The notes under the pieces: model-generated
The model's input: the letters and a program-made list of their open reading frames with translations, nothing else
Told to the model about the DNA's origin: nothing
The model's database searches: none
NCBI GenBank assembly: GCA_016789165.1
Contig: JAEURL010000592.1
Location: 1-9,006 of the forward strand
DNA length: 9,006 nucleotides
Direction of reading: 5' to 3'
Origin: Anaerolineales bacterium
Lineage (GTDB): Bacteria > Chloroflexota > Anaerolineae > Anaerolineales > UBA6663
Shown here: positions 1-6,848 of the stretch, piece after piece
How the letters are laid out: the number at the start of each line of letters is the position of its first letter
How positions within the stretch are numbered: the stretch's first letter is position 1
Position numbers and translations under genes: made by a program

Positions 1-1
1 G

Positions 2-1177
2 CCGCAGGGCGGGGTGGTCTACGTCACTGACCTGGAGCGCGGCCGCCGGCCAGGGACCCTGGCCGATTATAACGATTGCCTCAAACTCATACAGCGCGTG
101 GACCTGCTGCACCTGGCCGGCGAACAGGTCATGGCCCTGCACGACGTGCCGCCCTCCTTCCGGCACCTGCGCCGGCTGGCCGGCGCCATCACGCTGACCG
201 ACAAAGCGCTGCTGGAAGCCGCCCACGGCCGGATCATCACCGCGGACAACCTGGCCCTGGCCCGGCTGATCTTCGGCGCGGACCTGGGGGACCCGGCGGC
301 CGGCCCCGTCATCGGCGGCATCATCAACGCCAGCAGCCCGCTGCGCTACGACGAGCGCATGCTGGGCGGCCTGATCACTTACGCGCGCGCCGGCCAGGCC
401 GCCATCATCACGCCTTTCATCCTGGCCGGCGCCATGAGCCCCATCAGCCTGGCGGCCGCCCTGGCCCAGCAGAACGCCGAGGCCCTGGCCGGCGTGGCCC
501 TGACCCAGCTGGTGCGGCCGGGCGCGCCCGTGGTCTACGGCGGCTTCACCACCAACGTCGATATGAAGTCGGGCAGCCCGGCCTTCGGGACGCCGGAGGG
601 CGCCTGGGCGATGGTGGCCGGCGCGCAGTTGGCCCGCCGCTACCGCCTGCCCTACCGCGGCAGCGGCAGCCTGAACACGGCCAAACTCCCGGACGCCCAG
701 GCCGTGACCGAAACGCTCTGGACCACCTGGCCGGCCGTGCTGGCCCACACCAACTTCATCATGCACAGCGCCGGCTGGCTGGAGGGCGGCCTGTGCGCGT
801 CCTACGAGAAATTCATCATCGACCTCGAGTCGGTGGCCATGTTCTATCACTTTCTGGGCGGCTTCGCGATCACGCCCGAGACCCTGGCCCTGGACATGAT
901 CGCCGAGGTCGGGCCGGGCGGCCACCACTTCGGCACCGCCCACACCCAGGCCCGCTTCAGCACCGAGTTCTACCAGCCCTTCCTGGCCGACCGCCAGAAC
1001 TACGAGTCCTGGCTGGCGGCCGGCGGCCAGGACGCCCCCCGCCGCGCCCAGGCCGTCTGGCAGGCCATGCTCGCCCGCTACACGCCGCCCGCCCTGGACC
1101 CGGGCCGGCACGAAGCCGTGCTAGACTATGTCCAGCGCCGCGAGCGTGAGCTCGCCGACCAAAAACTGTACGAGTGA
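2..1177 (+). CDS. MttB-family (trimethylamine methyltransferase-like) corrinoid methyltransferase, 5'-truncated by window edge
   Basis: The reading frame is open from the first complete codon at position 2, so the gene starts upstream; 391 residues are visible. Aligning by eye with the complete paralogue at 7369-8940, about 120 N-terminal residues are missing. Shared landmarks in order are the central D-K-S-G and G-T-P-E motifs (about 560-600), an S-L-N-T-A-K-L-P-D segment (about 670-700), a H-S-A-G-W-L-E motif (about 763-786), Y-E-K-F-I-I-D (about 802-822) and a G-G-H-H-F-G motif (about 918-936) followed by D-R near the C-terminus. Known family members move a methyl group from a methylated amine to a cobalamin-binding protein in the cytoplasm. 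There is no in-frame TAG, so it is not a pyrrolysine-type MttB in the visible part. It differs from the second copy at many positions, so different substrates are plausible. The substrate is unknown. Stop TGA at 1175-1177; the next gene follows after 30 bp. Confidence 0.9.
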   Translation, partial: PQGGVVYVTDLERGRRPGTLADYNDCLKLIQRVDLLHLAGEQVMALHDVPPSFRHLRRLAGAITLTDKALLEAAHGRIITADNLALARLIFGADLGDPAAGPVIGGIINASSPLRYDERMLGGLITYARAGQAAIITPFILAGAMSPISLAAALAQQNAEALAGVALTQLVRPGAPVVYGGFTTNVDMKSGSPAFGTPEGAWAMVAGAQLARRYRLPYRGSGSLNTAKLPDAQAVTETLWTTWPAVLAHTNFIMHSAGWLEGGLCASYEKFIIDLESVAMFYHFLGGFAITPETLALDMIAEVGPGGHHFGTAHTQARFSTEFYQPFLADRQNYESWLAAGGQDAPRRAQAVWQAMLARYTPPALDPGRHEAVLDYVQRRERELADQKLYE

Positions 1178-1194
1178 CGGCCCAGCCTCAACTG

Positions 1195-1203
1195 AAAGGA
1201 GAG
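1195..1203 (+). promoter_or_regulatory. Strong Shine-Dalgarno for the small membrane protein
   Basis: The sequence AAAGGAGAG sits just upstream of the ATG at 1208 at a normal spacing (6 nt between GGAG and the start). It is one of the two best ribosome binding sites in the window, and it supports the short reading frame being a real, independently translated gene. Confidence 0.7.
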
Positions 1204-1207
1204 CGCC

Positions 1208-1465
1208 ATGTCCGTCTTTGACTACATCATCGAGCAGCTGCTGGAAATCCTGCGCCTGTCCATCTACCGGTATGCCGGCCGCGCCGTGCCGGCCCGCAAA
1301 GGCCGCGCGCGCGACCAGGCGGTGGAGGCCGAAGCGCCCCGCCGGGTGGAGAAGAAGAAAGCCGCCCGCCGCCGGAAGTCCGGCTGGAACAACCTGCTGC
1401 TTTGGGTGGCCATCATCGTCATCGGCGGGATCGTCTACCGCCGGCTGATGCAGCGCCGCAGCTGA
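1208..1465 (+). CDS. Small basic single-pass membrane protein, unknown function
   Basis: This 85-residue protein is not recognised as a named family. Residues 1-22 look like an amphipathic helix rich in Ile/Leu with spaced acidic residues. Residues 25-58 are hydrophilic and strongly basic, with a Lys/Arg-rich run at 45-57. Residues 61-77 form one hydrophobic segment (N-N-L-L-L-W-V-A-I-I-V-I-G-G-I-V-Y), and the tail R-R-L-M-Q-R-R-S is basic. Basic charge on both sides of the single hydrophobic segment makes the topology ambiguous. There is no cleavable signal peptide pattern because the hydrophobic stretch is near the C-terminus; a tail-anchored arrangement is possible. A strong ribosome binding site precedes the ATG, 30 bp separate it from the methyltransferase upstream and 26 bp from the dehydrogenase downstream, so it is probably cotranscribed with both. 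A link to their metabolism is not shown by sequence. Confidence 0.7.
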   Translation: MSVFDYIIEQLLEILRLSIYRYAGRAVPARKGRARDQAVEAEAPRRVEKKKAARRRKSGWNNLLLWVAIIVIGGIVYRRLMQRRS

Positions 1466-1478
1466 CCCCTCCCCGGCC

Positions 1479-1484
1479 AGGAAG
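1479..1484 (+). promoter_or_regulatory. Ribosome binding site that supports the TTG start of the first alcohol dehydrogenase
   Basis: AGGAAG lies 7 nt before TTG at 1492. The reading frame can be extended upstream to an ATG at 1402, but that would overlap the small membrane protein by 64 bp and add about 30 Arg/His/Pro-rich residues absent from the family. The position of this site and the family N-terminus (K-A-A-V-C-R) both favour TTG at 1492. Confidence 0.55.
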
Positions 1485-1491
1485 CCAGCGC

Positions 1492-2583
1492 TTGAAAGCC
1501 GCCGTCTGCCGCACCTTCGGCCAGCCGCTCGTGATCGAGGACGTCACCCTCGACCCGCCGCAGGCCGGCGAGGTGCGGGTGCGCGTCCGGGCCGTGGCCA
1601 TCTGTCACAGCGACGTCTTCCTGATCCGCGGCCGCTGGCAGGGCTGGGCCCTGGACGCGCCGATCGTGGCCGGCCATGAGGCGGCCGGCGTGGTGGCCGA
1701 GACCGGGTCGGGGGTGACGCACGTCAAACCCGGCGATCCCGTCATCGTCTCCCTGCTGCGCGCCTGCGGCCGTTGCTTCTTTTGCACCAAGGGCCAGCCC
1801 TTCCTGTGCGAAGGCCAGTTCGCCCTGGCCCGCGAGCACCGCCTGCACGACCTCTCCGGCGCGGACCTGAACCTCGGCGCCAACATGGGCGCCTTCGCCG
1901 AGGAAGTGGTGGTGGAGCAGTCCCAGGTGGTGCCGATCCCGGCCGACATGCCGCTGGACCGGGCCTGCCTGCTGGCCTGCGGGGTCATCACCGGGCTGGG
2001 CGCGGTGGTGAACACGGCCCAGGTGGAGCCCGGCAGCAGCGTCGTGGTCGTCGGCGTCGGCGGCGTCGGCCTGAACGCCATCCAGGGCGCGGCGCTCTCC
2101 GGCGCCTATCCGATCATGGCCGTGGATGTGCTCGACACCAAACTGGCCGCCGCCCGGCAGTTCGGGGCCACCCACACGCTCAACGCCCAGCAGGTGGACC
2201 TCGTCCGGGAGATCCGGGCGCTCACCCATGGCCGCGGCGCGGACTACGCCTTTATCACGGTCGGCAACGCCGCCGCCGTCACGCAGGCCCTCGGCTACGT
2301 GCGCCGCGCCGGCAGCGTGGTGGCGGTGGGCATGCCGCCGGCCGGCGCGCAGGCGGCCGTGACCGTCGGCGACTTCGTCTACGACGGCCAGCGGCTGCTG
2401 GGCAGCGAGATGGGCTCCACCCGCCTGAACGTGGACGTGCCCAAGCTGGTGGCCCTGTATCAGGCCGGCCGGCTCAAGTTGGACGAGCTGATCACCCAGC
2501 GCTACCCGCTGGAGCAGATCAACGCCGCCATCGACTCGATGGAGCGCGGCGAAGCGTTGCGCAACGTCATCGTCATCCCGTAA
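1492..2583 (+). CDS. Zinc-dependent medium-chain alcohol dehydrogenase, first of a tandem pair
   Basis: A 363-residue NAD(P)-dependent zinc alcohol dehydrogenase of usual family length, with a TTG start. The catalytic zinc ligands are visible as Cys38 (I-C-H-S-D), His62-Glu63 (G-H-E) and Cys163 (L-A-C-G). The four structural-zinc cysteines Cys92, Cys95, Cys98 and Cys106 are all present. The Rossmann glycine motif G-V-G-G-V-G is at 188-193, and Asp212 ends the following strand, which in this family normally selects NAD over NADP. It should therefore interconvert an alcohol and an aldehyde or ketone in the cytoplasm. It resembles the class III / AdhC-like branch (S-(hydroxymethyl)glutathione dehydrogenase-type), but the loop after the structural zinc site differs from the downstream copy, suggesting another substrate. 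It lies 26 bp after the small membrane protein and 58 bp before the second dehydrogenase. The true substrate is unknown. Confidence 0.9.
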   Translation: MKAAVCRTFGQPLVIEDVTLDPPQAGEVRVRVRAVAICHSDVFLIRGRWQGWALDAPIVAGHEAAGVVAETGSGVTHVKPGDPVIVSLLRACGRCFFCTKGQPFLCEGQFALAREHRLHDLSGADLNLGANMGAFAEEVVVEQSQVVPIPADMPLDRACLLACGVITGLGAVVNTAQVEPGSSVVVVGVGGVGLNAIQGAALSGAYPIMAVDVLDTKLAAARQFGATHTLNAQQVDLVREIRALTHGRGADYAFITVGNAAAVTQALGYVRRAGSVVAVGMPPAGAQAAVTVGDFVYDGQRLLGSEMGSTRLNVDVPKLVALYQAGRLKLDELITQRYPLEQINAAIDSMERGEALRNVIVIP

Positions 2584-2628
2584 AGACGCGCCCCGGCGCG
2601 TCTCCCGCACCGACGCGCCTGGCGCGTC
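2584..2628 (+). repeat. Two tandem near-identical palindromes between the alcohol dehydrogenase genes
   Basis: Directly after the TAA stop, AGACGCGCC (2584-2592) is followed after two bases by its exact reverse complement GGCGCGTCT (2595-2603). Nine bases later GACGCGCC (2612-2619) is followed after one base by GGCGCGTC (2621-2628). The two units share the same 8-bp arm, so every left arm can also pair with every right arm. They nearly fill the 58-bp spacer. Possible roles are an RNA hairpin that processes or stabilises the mRNA, a protein-binding site, or a small mobile palindromic repeat. There is no U-tract, so a classical intrinsic terminator is unlikely. Confidence 0.85.
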
Positions 2629-2641
2629 TCAACAAGAGAAC

Positions 2642-3742
2642 ATGAAAATCCAAGCCGCCGTCTTCCGCCAGGTTGGTCAGCCCTTCAGCCTTGAGACCCT
2701 GGACCTGGAGCCGCCGCGCGCCGGCGAGGTGCTGGTGAAGGTCGCCGCCGCCGGCGTCTGCCACAGCGATTGGCACTTGATGACCGGCGCCACTAAACAC
2801 GCCACGCCGGTGGTCCCCGGCCACGAGGGCGCCGGAGTGGTGGAAGCCGTCGGGCCGGGCGTCACGCAGTTCAAGCCCGGCGACCATGTGGCCCTGAGCT
2901 GGGCGCCGAGCTGCGGGCGCTGCTTCTACTGTCTGAACGACCGGCCCAGCCTGTGCGAGACCTACGTCGGCCCGATCTGGGACGGCGTCATGATGGACGG
3001 CACCACCCGGCTCTTCAAAGCCGGCCAGCCCGTTTACCACTTCAGCGCCCTGGCCTGCTTCGCCGACCACGCCGTCGTGCCGCAGGAGTGCTGCGTGCCC
3101 ATGCCCAAGGAAATTCCGCTGACCGTGGCCGCCCTGATCGGGTGCGCGGTGACCACGGGCGTGGGCGCGGCCCTCAACACCGCGCGCGTCAAGCCCGGCG
3201 CCAGCGTGGCCGTTTACGGCGCCGGCGGCGTGGGCCTGAGCGTGATCATGGGCGCCAAGCTGGCCGGCGCCAGCCGCATCATCGCCATCGACAAGGCCGC
3301 GGGCAAGCTGGAGATCGCCCAGGGCTTCGGGGCCACCGACGTGATCCTGGCCGGCCCGGAGGCTGTGAGCGCGGTCAAGGGGCTGACCGGCGGGCGCGGC
3401 GCGGACTACGTCTTCGAAGCGATCGGGATCCCGGCCGTGCAGGAGCAGGCGCTGGACGCCACGCGCAAGGGCGGCACGCTGGTGCTCGTCGGCATCTCAC
3501 CGATGGGCAGCGGCACCAACTTGCCCGGCGCCATCATCGCCCGGCAGGAGAAGACCATCACCGGCAGCTACTACGGCACCGCCAATCCGGCCCGCGATTT
3601 TCCGCTCATCGCCGAACTGTACCAGCGCGGCCAACTGGACCTGGAGCGCCTGATCTCGCGCCGGTATCCGCTGAGCGAGATCAACGAAGCCTACGCCGCC
3701 ATGCTGAGCGGCGAAACGGCGCGCGGCGTCATCGTGTTTTAA
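2642..3742 (+). CDS. Zinc-dependent medium-chain alcohol dehydrogenase, second of a tandem pair (class III ADH-like)
   Basis: A 366-residue zinc alcohol dehydrogenase beginning M-K-I-Q-A-A-V-F. Catalytic zinc ligands are Cys40 (V-C-H-S-D), His61-Glu62 and Cys168 (I-G-C-A). Structural-zinc cysteines are Cys91, Cys94, Cys97 and Cys105. The cofactor motif G-A-G-G-V-G is at 193-198 and Asp217 follows the next strand, indicating NAD preference. The segment 114-143 (D-G-T-T-R-L-F, then Y-H-F-S and F-A-D-H) is like class III enzymes and S-(hydroxymethyl)glutathione dehydrogenases. A formaldehyde-related role would fit a demethylating neighbourhood, but the same fold also oxidises many ordinary alcohols. 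The start has only a weak ribosome binding site (AAGAGA). It is similar to the upstream dehydrogenase over the whole length, so the pair is probably an old duplication or two related acquisitions. The next gene starts 15 bp after its stop. Confidence 0.9.
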   Translation: MKIQAAVFRQVGQPFSLETLDLEPPRAGEVLVKVAAAGVCHSDWHLMTGATKHATPVVPGHEGAGVVEAVGPGVTQFKPGDHVALSWAPSCGRCFYCLNDRPSLCETYVGPIWDGVMMDGTTRLFKAGQPVYHFSALACFADHAVVPQECCVPMPKEIPLTVAALIGCAVTTGVGAALNTARVKPGASVAVYGAGGVGLSVIMGAKLAGASRIIAIDKAAGKLEIAQGFGATDVILAGPEAVSAVKGLTGGRGADYVFEAIGIPAVQEQALDATRKGGTLVLVGISPMGSGTNLPGAIIARQEKTITGSYYGTANPARDFPLIAELYQRGQLDLERLISRRYPLSEINEAYAAMLSGETARGVIVF

Positions 3743-3757
3743 CTCTCAGACAACACC

Positions 3758-5074
3758 ATGGCGCTGACGGCCTTCATTCACGACCTGACCTGGGGGGATC
3801 TCTCCGAGCCGGCCCGTTTGTACGCGCGGCGCTGCCTGCTCGATACGGTCGGCGCCGGCCTGGGCGGGCGCGGCACCGAGCTCTCGCGCATCGTCTTCGA
3901 TTACGCGGCCCTGGCCCACGGCGGGCGCGGCGCCCGGCTGTGGCTGGACGGCCGCGAGGTCTCGCCGGTGGGGGCGGCCTTGGCCCACGGCATGACCGTG
4001 GACTCCCTGGACGTCCACGACGGGCACAAGCTCACCAAGGGCCACGCCGGCGCCGCGCTGGTGCCGGCCCTGCTGGCGGCCGTGCCGCTGCGCGCCGCCC
4101 CGCCCGACGGCCGGGAATTGCTCACCGCGCTGGCCATTGGCTACGAGGTGGCCATCCGCGCCGGCATCGCCCTGCACGCCACCACCTGTGATTACCACAC
4201 CTCCGGCGCCTGGAACGCCCTGGGCTGCGCGGCCATTGTGGCGCGCTGGCTGGGGTCCGGCGCGGACGCCACCCGCCACGCCCTGGGCATCGCCGAGTAC
4301 CACGGCCCGCGCTCGCAGATGATGCGCTGCATCGACTATCCCACCATGCTCAAGGACGGCTCGGGCTGGGGGGCGATGACGGGCGTGAGCGCCGGCCTGC
4401 TGGCCCACGGCGGCTTCACGGGCGCGCCGGCCCTGACCGTGGAGGCGCCGGCCGTGGCCCACCTGTGGGCGGATCTGGGCCAGGCCTGGCATATCACCGA
4501 GCAATACTTCAAACCCTACGCTGTCTGTTACTGGGCCCAGGCCCCGGTCCACGGCGTGCTGCAGCTCCAGCGCGCCCACGGCCTGACCCTGGAAAACGTC
4601 CGCCGGCTGACGGTGCACACCTTCCACGAGGCCGTCTGTCTGGACACGCGCCGGCCCGCCAACACCGAGGAAGCCCAGTACAGCCTGCCCTTCCCGGTGG
4701 CGGCGGCCCTGCGGCACGGCGAGCTGGGGCCGGCCCAACTGAGCGGCGCGGCCCTGCAGGAGGCGCGCGTGCTCCAGTTGGCCGAGGCCGTGGAATTGAT
4801 CGAGGCCCCGGAGTACAGCGCCCGCTTCCCGGCCGAACGCCTGGCGCGCGTCACCATCGAGACCACTGATGGGCGCGTCCTGGAATCCGGCGAGATGCGG
4901 CCGCGTTGGGACGTCTCCGCCCCGCCCGGCGACGCCGAACTGCTGGAGAAGTTCCGCTGGCTGGCCCGGCTGCGCCTGCCGGAGGCGCGCGCGGCGGCGC
5001 TGGAGGCGGCGCTGTGGCGCAGCCCCGAGCTCGCCGACGCCCGGACCATCAACGACCTGCTGGCGCCGGCCTAA
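3758..5074 (+). CDS. MmgE/PrpD family protein (2-methylcitrate dehydratase / cis-aconitate decarboxylase-like fold)
   Basis: A 438-residue protein of typical family length. Recognised blocks: a D-S-L-D-x-x-D motif (82-88) leading to a conserved His96; Y-H-T-S-G with His147 before an Ala-rich helix; M-L-K-D-G-S-G-W-G-A with Lys199 followed by G-G-F-T-G; K-P-Y-A-V-C with Lys252; and A-Q-Y-S-L-P-F-P-V-A with Tyr308. These correspond, from memory, to the active-site positions of PrpD and cis-aconitate decarboxylase. Characterised members dehydrate 2-methylcitrate, decarboxylate cis-aconitate or epimerise iminodisuccinate, so they act on small polycarboxylates. No methylcitrate synthase or methylisocitrate lyase is present, so a propionate role is not supported; the enzyme more likely handles an intermediate of the local catabolic pathway. 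The ATG lies 15 bp after the dehydrogenase stop with no clear ribosome binding site, suggesting translational coupling. The regulator gene follows after 21 bp. Confidence 0.88.
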   Translation: MALTAFIHDLTWGDLSEPARLYARRCLLDTVGAGLGGRGTELSRIVFDYAALAHGGRGARLWLDGREVSPVGAALAHGMTVDSLDVHDGHKLTKGHAGAALVPALLAAVPLRAAPPDGRELLTALAIGYEVAIRAGIALHATTCDYHTSGAWNALGCAAIVARWLGSGADATRHALGIAEYHGPRSQMMRCIDYPTMLKDGSGWGAMTGVSAGLLAHGGFTGAPALTVEAPAVAHLWADLGQAWHITEQYFKPYAVCYWAQAPVHGVLQLQRAHGLTLENVRRLTVHTFHEAVCLDTRRPANTEEAQYSLPFPVAAALRHGELGPAQLSGAALQEARVLQLAEAVELIEAPEYSARFPAERLARVTIETTDGRVLESGEMRPRWDVSAPPGDAELLEKFRWLARLRLPEARAAALEAALWRSPELADARTINDLLAPA

Positions 5075-5095
5075 CCGGCCGGCAGCGGCTGTCCC

Positions 5096-6724
5096 ATGCT
5101 GACTCTGCGTCAGGCGTTGAAACTCCCCTGCTTCAGCCGCGCCCGCGTGGTGGCCGGCCAGGGCGGGCTGGACCGCGAGGTCCGGCGCGTCCACGTCATC
5201 GACATCCCGGATGCCACCTACAACTGGGGCCAGGGGGCCCTGCTGCTGACGGCCGGCTACGGCCTGAAAGACAGCCCGGAGCGCCAGGCGGCGCTGATCC
5301 CCCAACTGGTGGATAAGGGCCTGGTCGGCCTGGTCTTCTCGGTCGGCTGGTACTTTGAGGCGGTGCCGGCCGTGATCCGCGCGGCCGCCGACGCGCACGC
5401 CTTGCCCGTCATCCAGGTCCCGCCGGACATCCAGTTCATCGACATCACCGAGCGCCTGTACGTCGAGATCATCAACGAGCAGGCCGCGCTCAAGGAGCGG
5501 GCCAGCGACATCCACCGCCGGCTGACGGAGCTGGCGCTCAAGGGCGGTGACCTGACCGCGCTGGCCGAGACCCTGGCCGGCATCCTGGAGCGCTCGGTGT
5601 TGATCGACGGCGCCGCCTTCGAGGTGCTGGCCCACGCCCAGCACGGCCCGGTGGACGAATCGCGCCAGCGCGCCATCCGCCAGCGGCGCACGCCGGCCGA
5701 CATCCTGCGCCGGCTGATCAAGCGCGGCCTGTACGCCGACCTGCAGGCCAACCTGCGGCCGCGGCGCGTGGAGGCCCTGCCCGAGCTGGGCATGACCATG
5801 GAGCGCATCGTGGCCCCGGTGGTGGGCGGCGGCGAGATCTACGGCTACATCTGGATCGTGGCCGGCGACCGGCCGCTGACCGAGCTGGACGAGCTGGCCA
5901 TCGACCACGCCGCCACGGTGGCCGCCCTGGTGCTGCTCAAGGAGCAGGCCGTAATGGAGGCCCAGCAGGCCCAGCGCGGCGACTTCCTGGCCCAACTGCT
6001 GCGGCCCGACGCCGCGCTGGACCGCGCCCTGCTGGAGCGCGCCCACCTGATGGGCTTCCAGATCGAGCGCCCGCACCAGGCGCTCTTCGTGGCCTGCCCG
6101 CCCGGCGGCGCGCCGGCCGGCCTGGCCACCCCGATCCAGCGCTGGCTGCGCCCGCCGGTGGTGGAGCGCGCCCTGGTGGCCACCCGCGAGCAGGGCGTGG
6201 TGGTCGTCATCGAGGCGGCCAGCCCGACGGCCGGCCAGGAGCTGGCCCACAAGCTGCTCAAGCACCTGAGCGGCCCCACTCAGCCGCTCGTCATCGGCGT
6301 CGGCCAGGTGCATCCCGAGGACCGCTTCCTGCGCCGCTCTTACGACGAGGCCGTCAGCGCGGCCGAGATCGGCCAGCGCCTGAGCCAGGGCGCGGCCGCC
6401 GTCTACTGCCACTGGGAGCTGGGCCTGCTGGACTGGCTCTACCGCCTGCCGCCCGAGGTCCTGGGCGGCAACCTCTACCTTCAGCACGTGCAGACGCTGG
6501 CCACGCACGACCGCGACCACCGCAGCGACCTGGTGAACACGCTGGAGGCCTATCTGGAGCATGGCGGCGCGCTGGCCGAGGCGGCCGCCTCCCTCAACGT
6601 CCACCGCAACACCCTGCTCTACCGGCTGGAGCGCATCGAAGAGATCGCGGGGGTGGACCTGCGCAACGTCCAGCAGCGCCTCAACCTGTACGTGGCCCTC
6701 AAGAGCTACCGCCTGCAAAAATAG
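5096..6724 (+). CDS. PucR/CdaR-family transcriptional regulator
   Basis: A 542-residue regulator starting M-L-T-L-R-Q-A-L, the usual beginning of a PucR N-terminal sensing domain (about residues 1-125). A linker and a middle GAF-like/GGDEF-like CdaR region follow (about 130-410). The C-terminal helix-turn-helix of the PucR type covers about 477-540, with the diagnostic block N-V-H-R-N-T-L-L-Y-R-L-E-R-I-E at 501-515 and an N-x-x-x-R-L-N-L-Y-V-A-L-K end. Family members usually sense a metabolite and control, often activate, nearby catabolic operons such as purine degradation. It is encoded 21 bp after the MmgE/PrpD gene on the same strand, so it is likely part of the same transcript and a candidate local regulator of both groups of genes. 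Stop TAG at 6722-6724 is followed by the longest intergenic region in the window. The family call is firm; the effector and target sites are unknown. Confidence 0.92.
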   Translation: MLTLRQALKLPCFSRARVVAGQGGLDREVRRVHVIDIPDATYNWGQGALLLTAGYGLKDSPERQAALIPQLVDKGLVGLVFSVGWYFEAVPAVIRAAADAHALPVIQVPPDIQFIDITERLYVEIINEQAALKERASDIHRRLTELALKGGDLTALAETLAGILERSVLIDGAAFEVLAHAQHGPVDESRQRAIRQRRTPADILRRLIKRGLYADLQANLRPRRVEALPELGMTMERIVAPVVGGGEIYGYIWIVAGDRPLTELDELAIDHAATVAALVLLKEQAVMEAQQAQRGDFLAQLLRPDAALDRALLERAHLMGFQIERPHQALFVACPPGGAPAGLATPIQRWLRPPVVERALVATREQGVVVVIEAASPTAGQELAHKLLKHLSGPTQPLVIGVGQVHPEDRFLRRSYDEAVSAAEIGQRLSQGAAAVYCHWELGLLDWLYRLPPEVLGGNLYLQHVQTLATHDRDHRSDLVNTLEAYLEHGGALAEAAASLNVHRNTLLYRLERIEEIAGVDLRNVQQRLNLYVALKSYRLQK

Positions 6725-6766
6725 CCCCGGTTTTCGTACTCCAGGCACAACCCGGCGTGGGAAACG

Positions 6767-6784
6767 TTGGCCTGCCGGTTGGCC
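6767..6784 (+). repeat. TTGGCC direct repeat, possible operator
   Basis: TTGGCC occurs at 6767-6772 and again at 6779-6784, with starts 12 bp apart, which is a little over one helical turn. It lies upstream of the candidate -10 box in the only intergenic region longer than 100 bp and directly behind the regulator gene. It could be half of a regulator binding site, but GGCC is frequent in this GC-rich sequence, so chance is a real alternative. Confidence 0.25.
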
Positions 6785-6798
6785 GCCCCTCTGCGGCC
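6781..6798 (+). other. Short GC-rich hairpin in the intergenic region
   Basis: GGCCGC (6781-6786) and GCGGCC (6793-6798) are perfect reverse complements around a 6-nt loop. A terminator after the regulator gene is possible, but no T-rich run follows and the stem is only 6 bp, so its role is uncertain. Confidence 0.3.
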
Positions 6799-6804
6799 GT
6801 CATC

Positions 6805-6810
6805 TACAAT
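6805..6810 (+). promoter_or_regulatory. Candidate sigma-70-type -10 box for the DinB/methyltransferase pair
   Basis: TACAAT matches the TATAAT consensus at five of six positions and stands out in a GC-rich background. It lies 38 bp before the ATG at 6849. The best nearby -35-like element is TTGGCC at 6779-6784, but the 20-bp spacing is longer than usual, so the promoter would be weak or depend on an activator, for example the PucR-type protein encoded just upstream. Confidence 0.35.
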
Positions 6811-6848
6811 CGCAGGTATCCAGCTTGCGGCTCGCCAACTGATTATTG

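Noticed and set aside
1402..1491. Upstream ATG extension of the first alcohol dehydrogenase
   Set aside because: It would overlap the small membrane protein gene and add a residue stretch unlike the family; the TTG at 1492 has its own ribosome binding site and the expected N-terminus.
1435..2610. A 391-codon open frame on the - strand opposite the first alcohol dehydrogenase
   Set aside because: His/Ala/Gly-rich composition without motifs, and it spans a gene with complete zinc and cofactor sites.
2584..2628. Reading the tandem palindromes as a CRISPR array
   Set aside because: Only two units with a 9-bp gap, no spacers of proper length and no cas genes.
2953..4191. A 412-codon open frame on the + strand in another phase crossing two genes
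   Set aside because: Arg/Gly/His-rich shadow translation that runs from the second dehydrogenase into the MmgE/PrpD gene; no family features.
3746..6748. A 1000-codon open frame on the - strand opposite the MmgE/PrpD and PucR-type genes
   Set aside because: The translation is low-complexity Gly/Ala/Gln/Arg/His-rich with no recognisable motifs, as expected opposite GC-biased codons. Both genes on the + strand have clear families.
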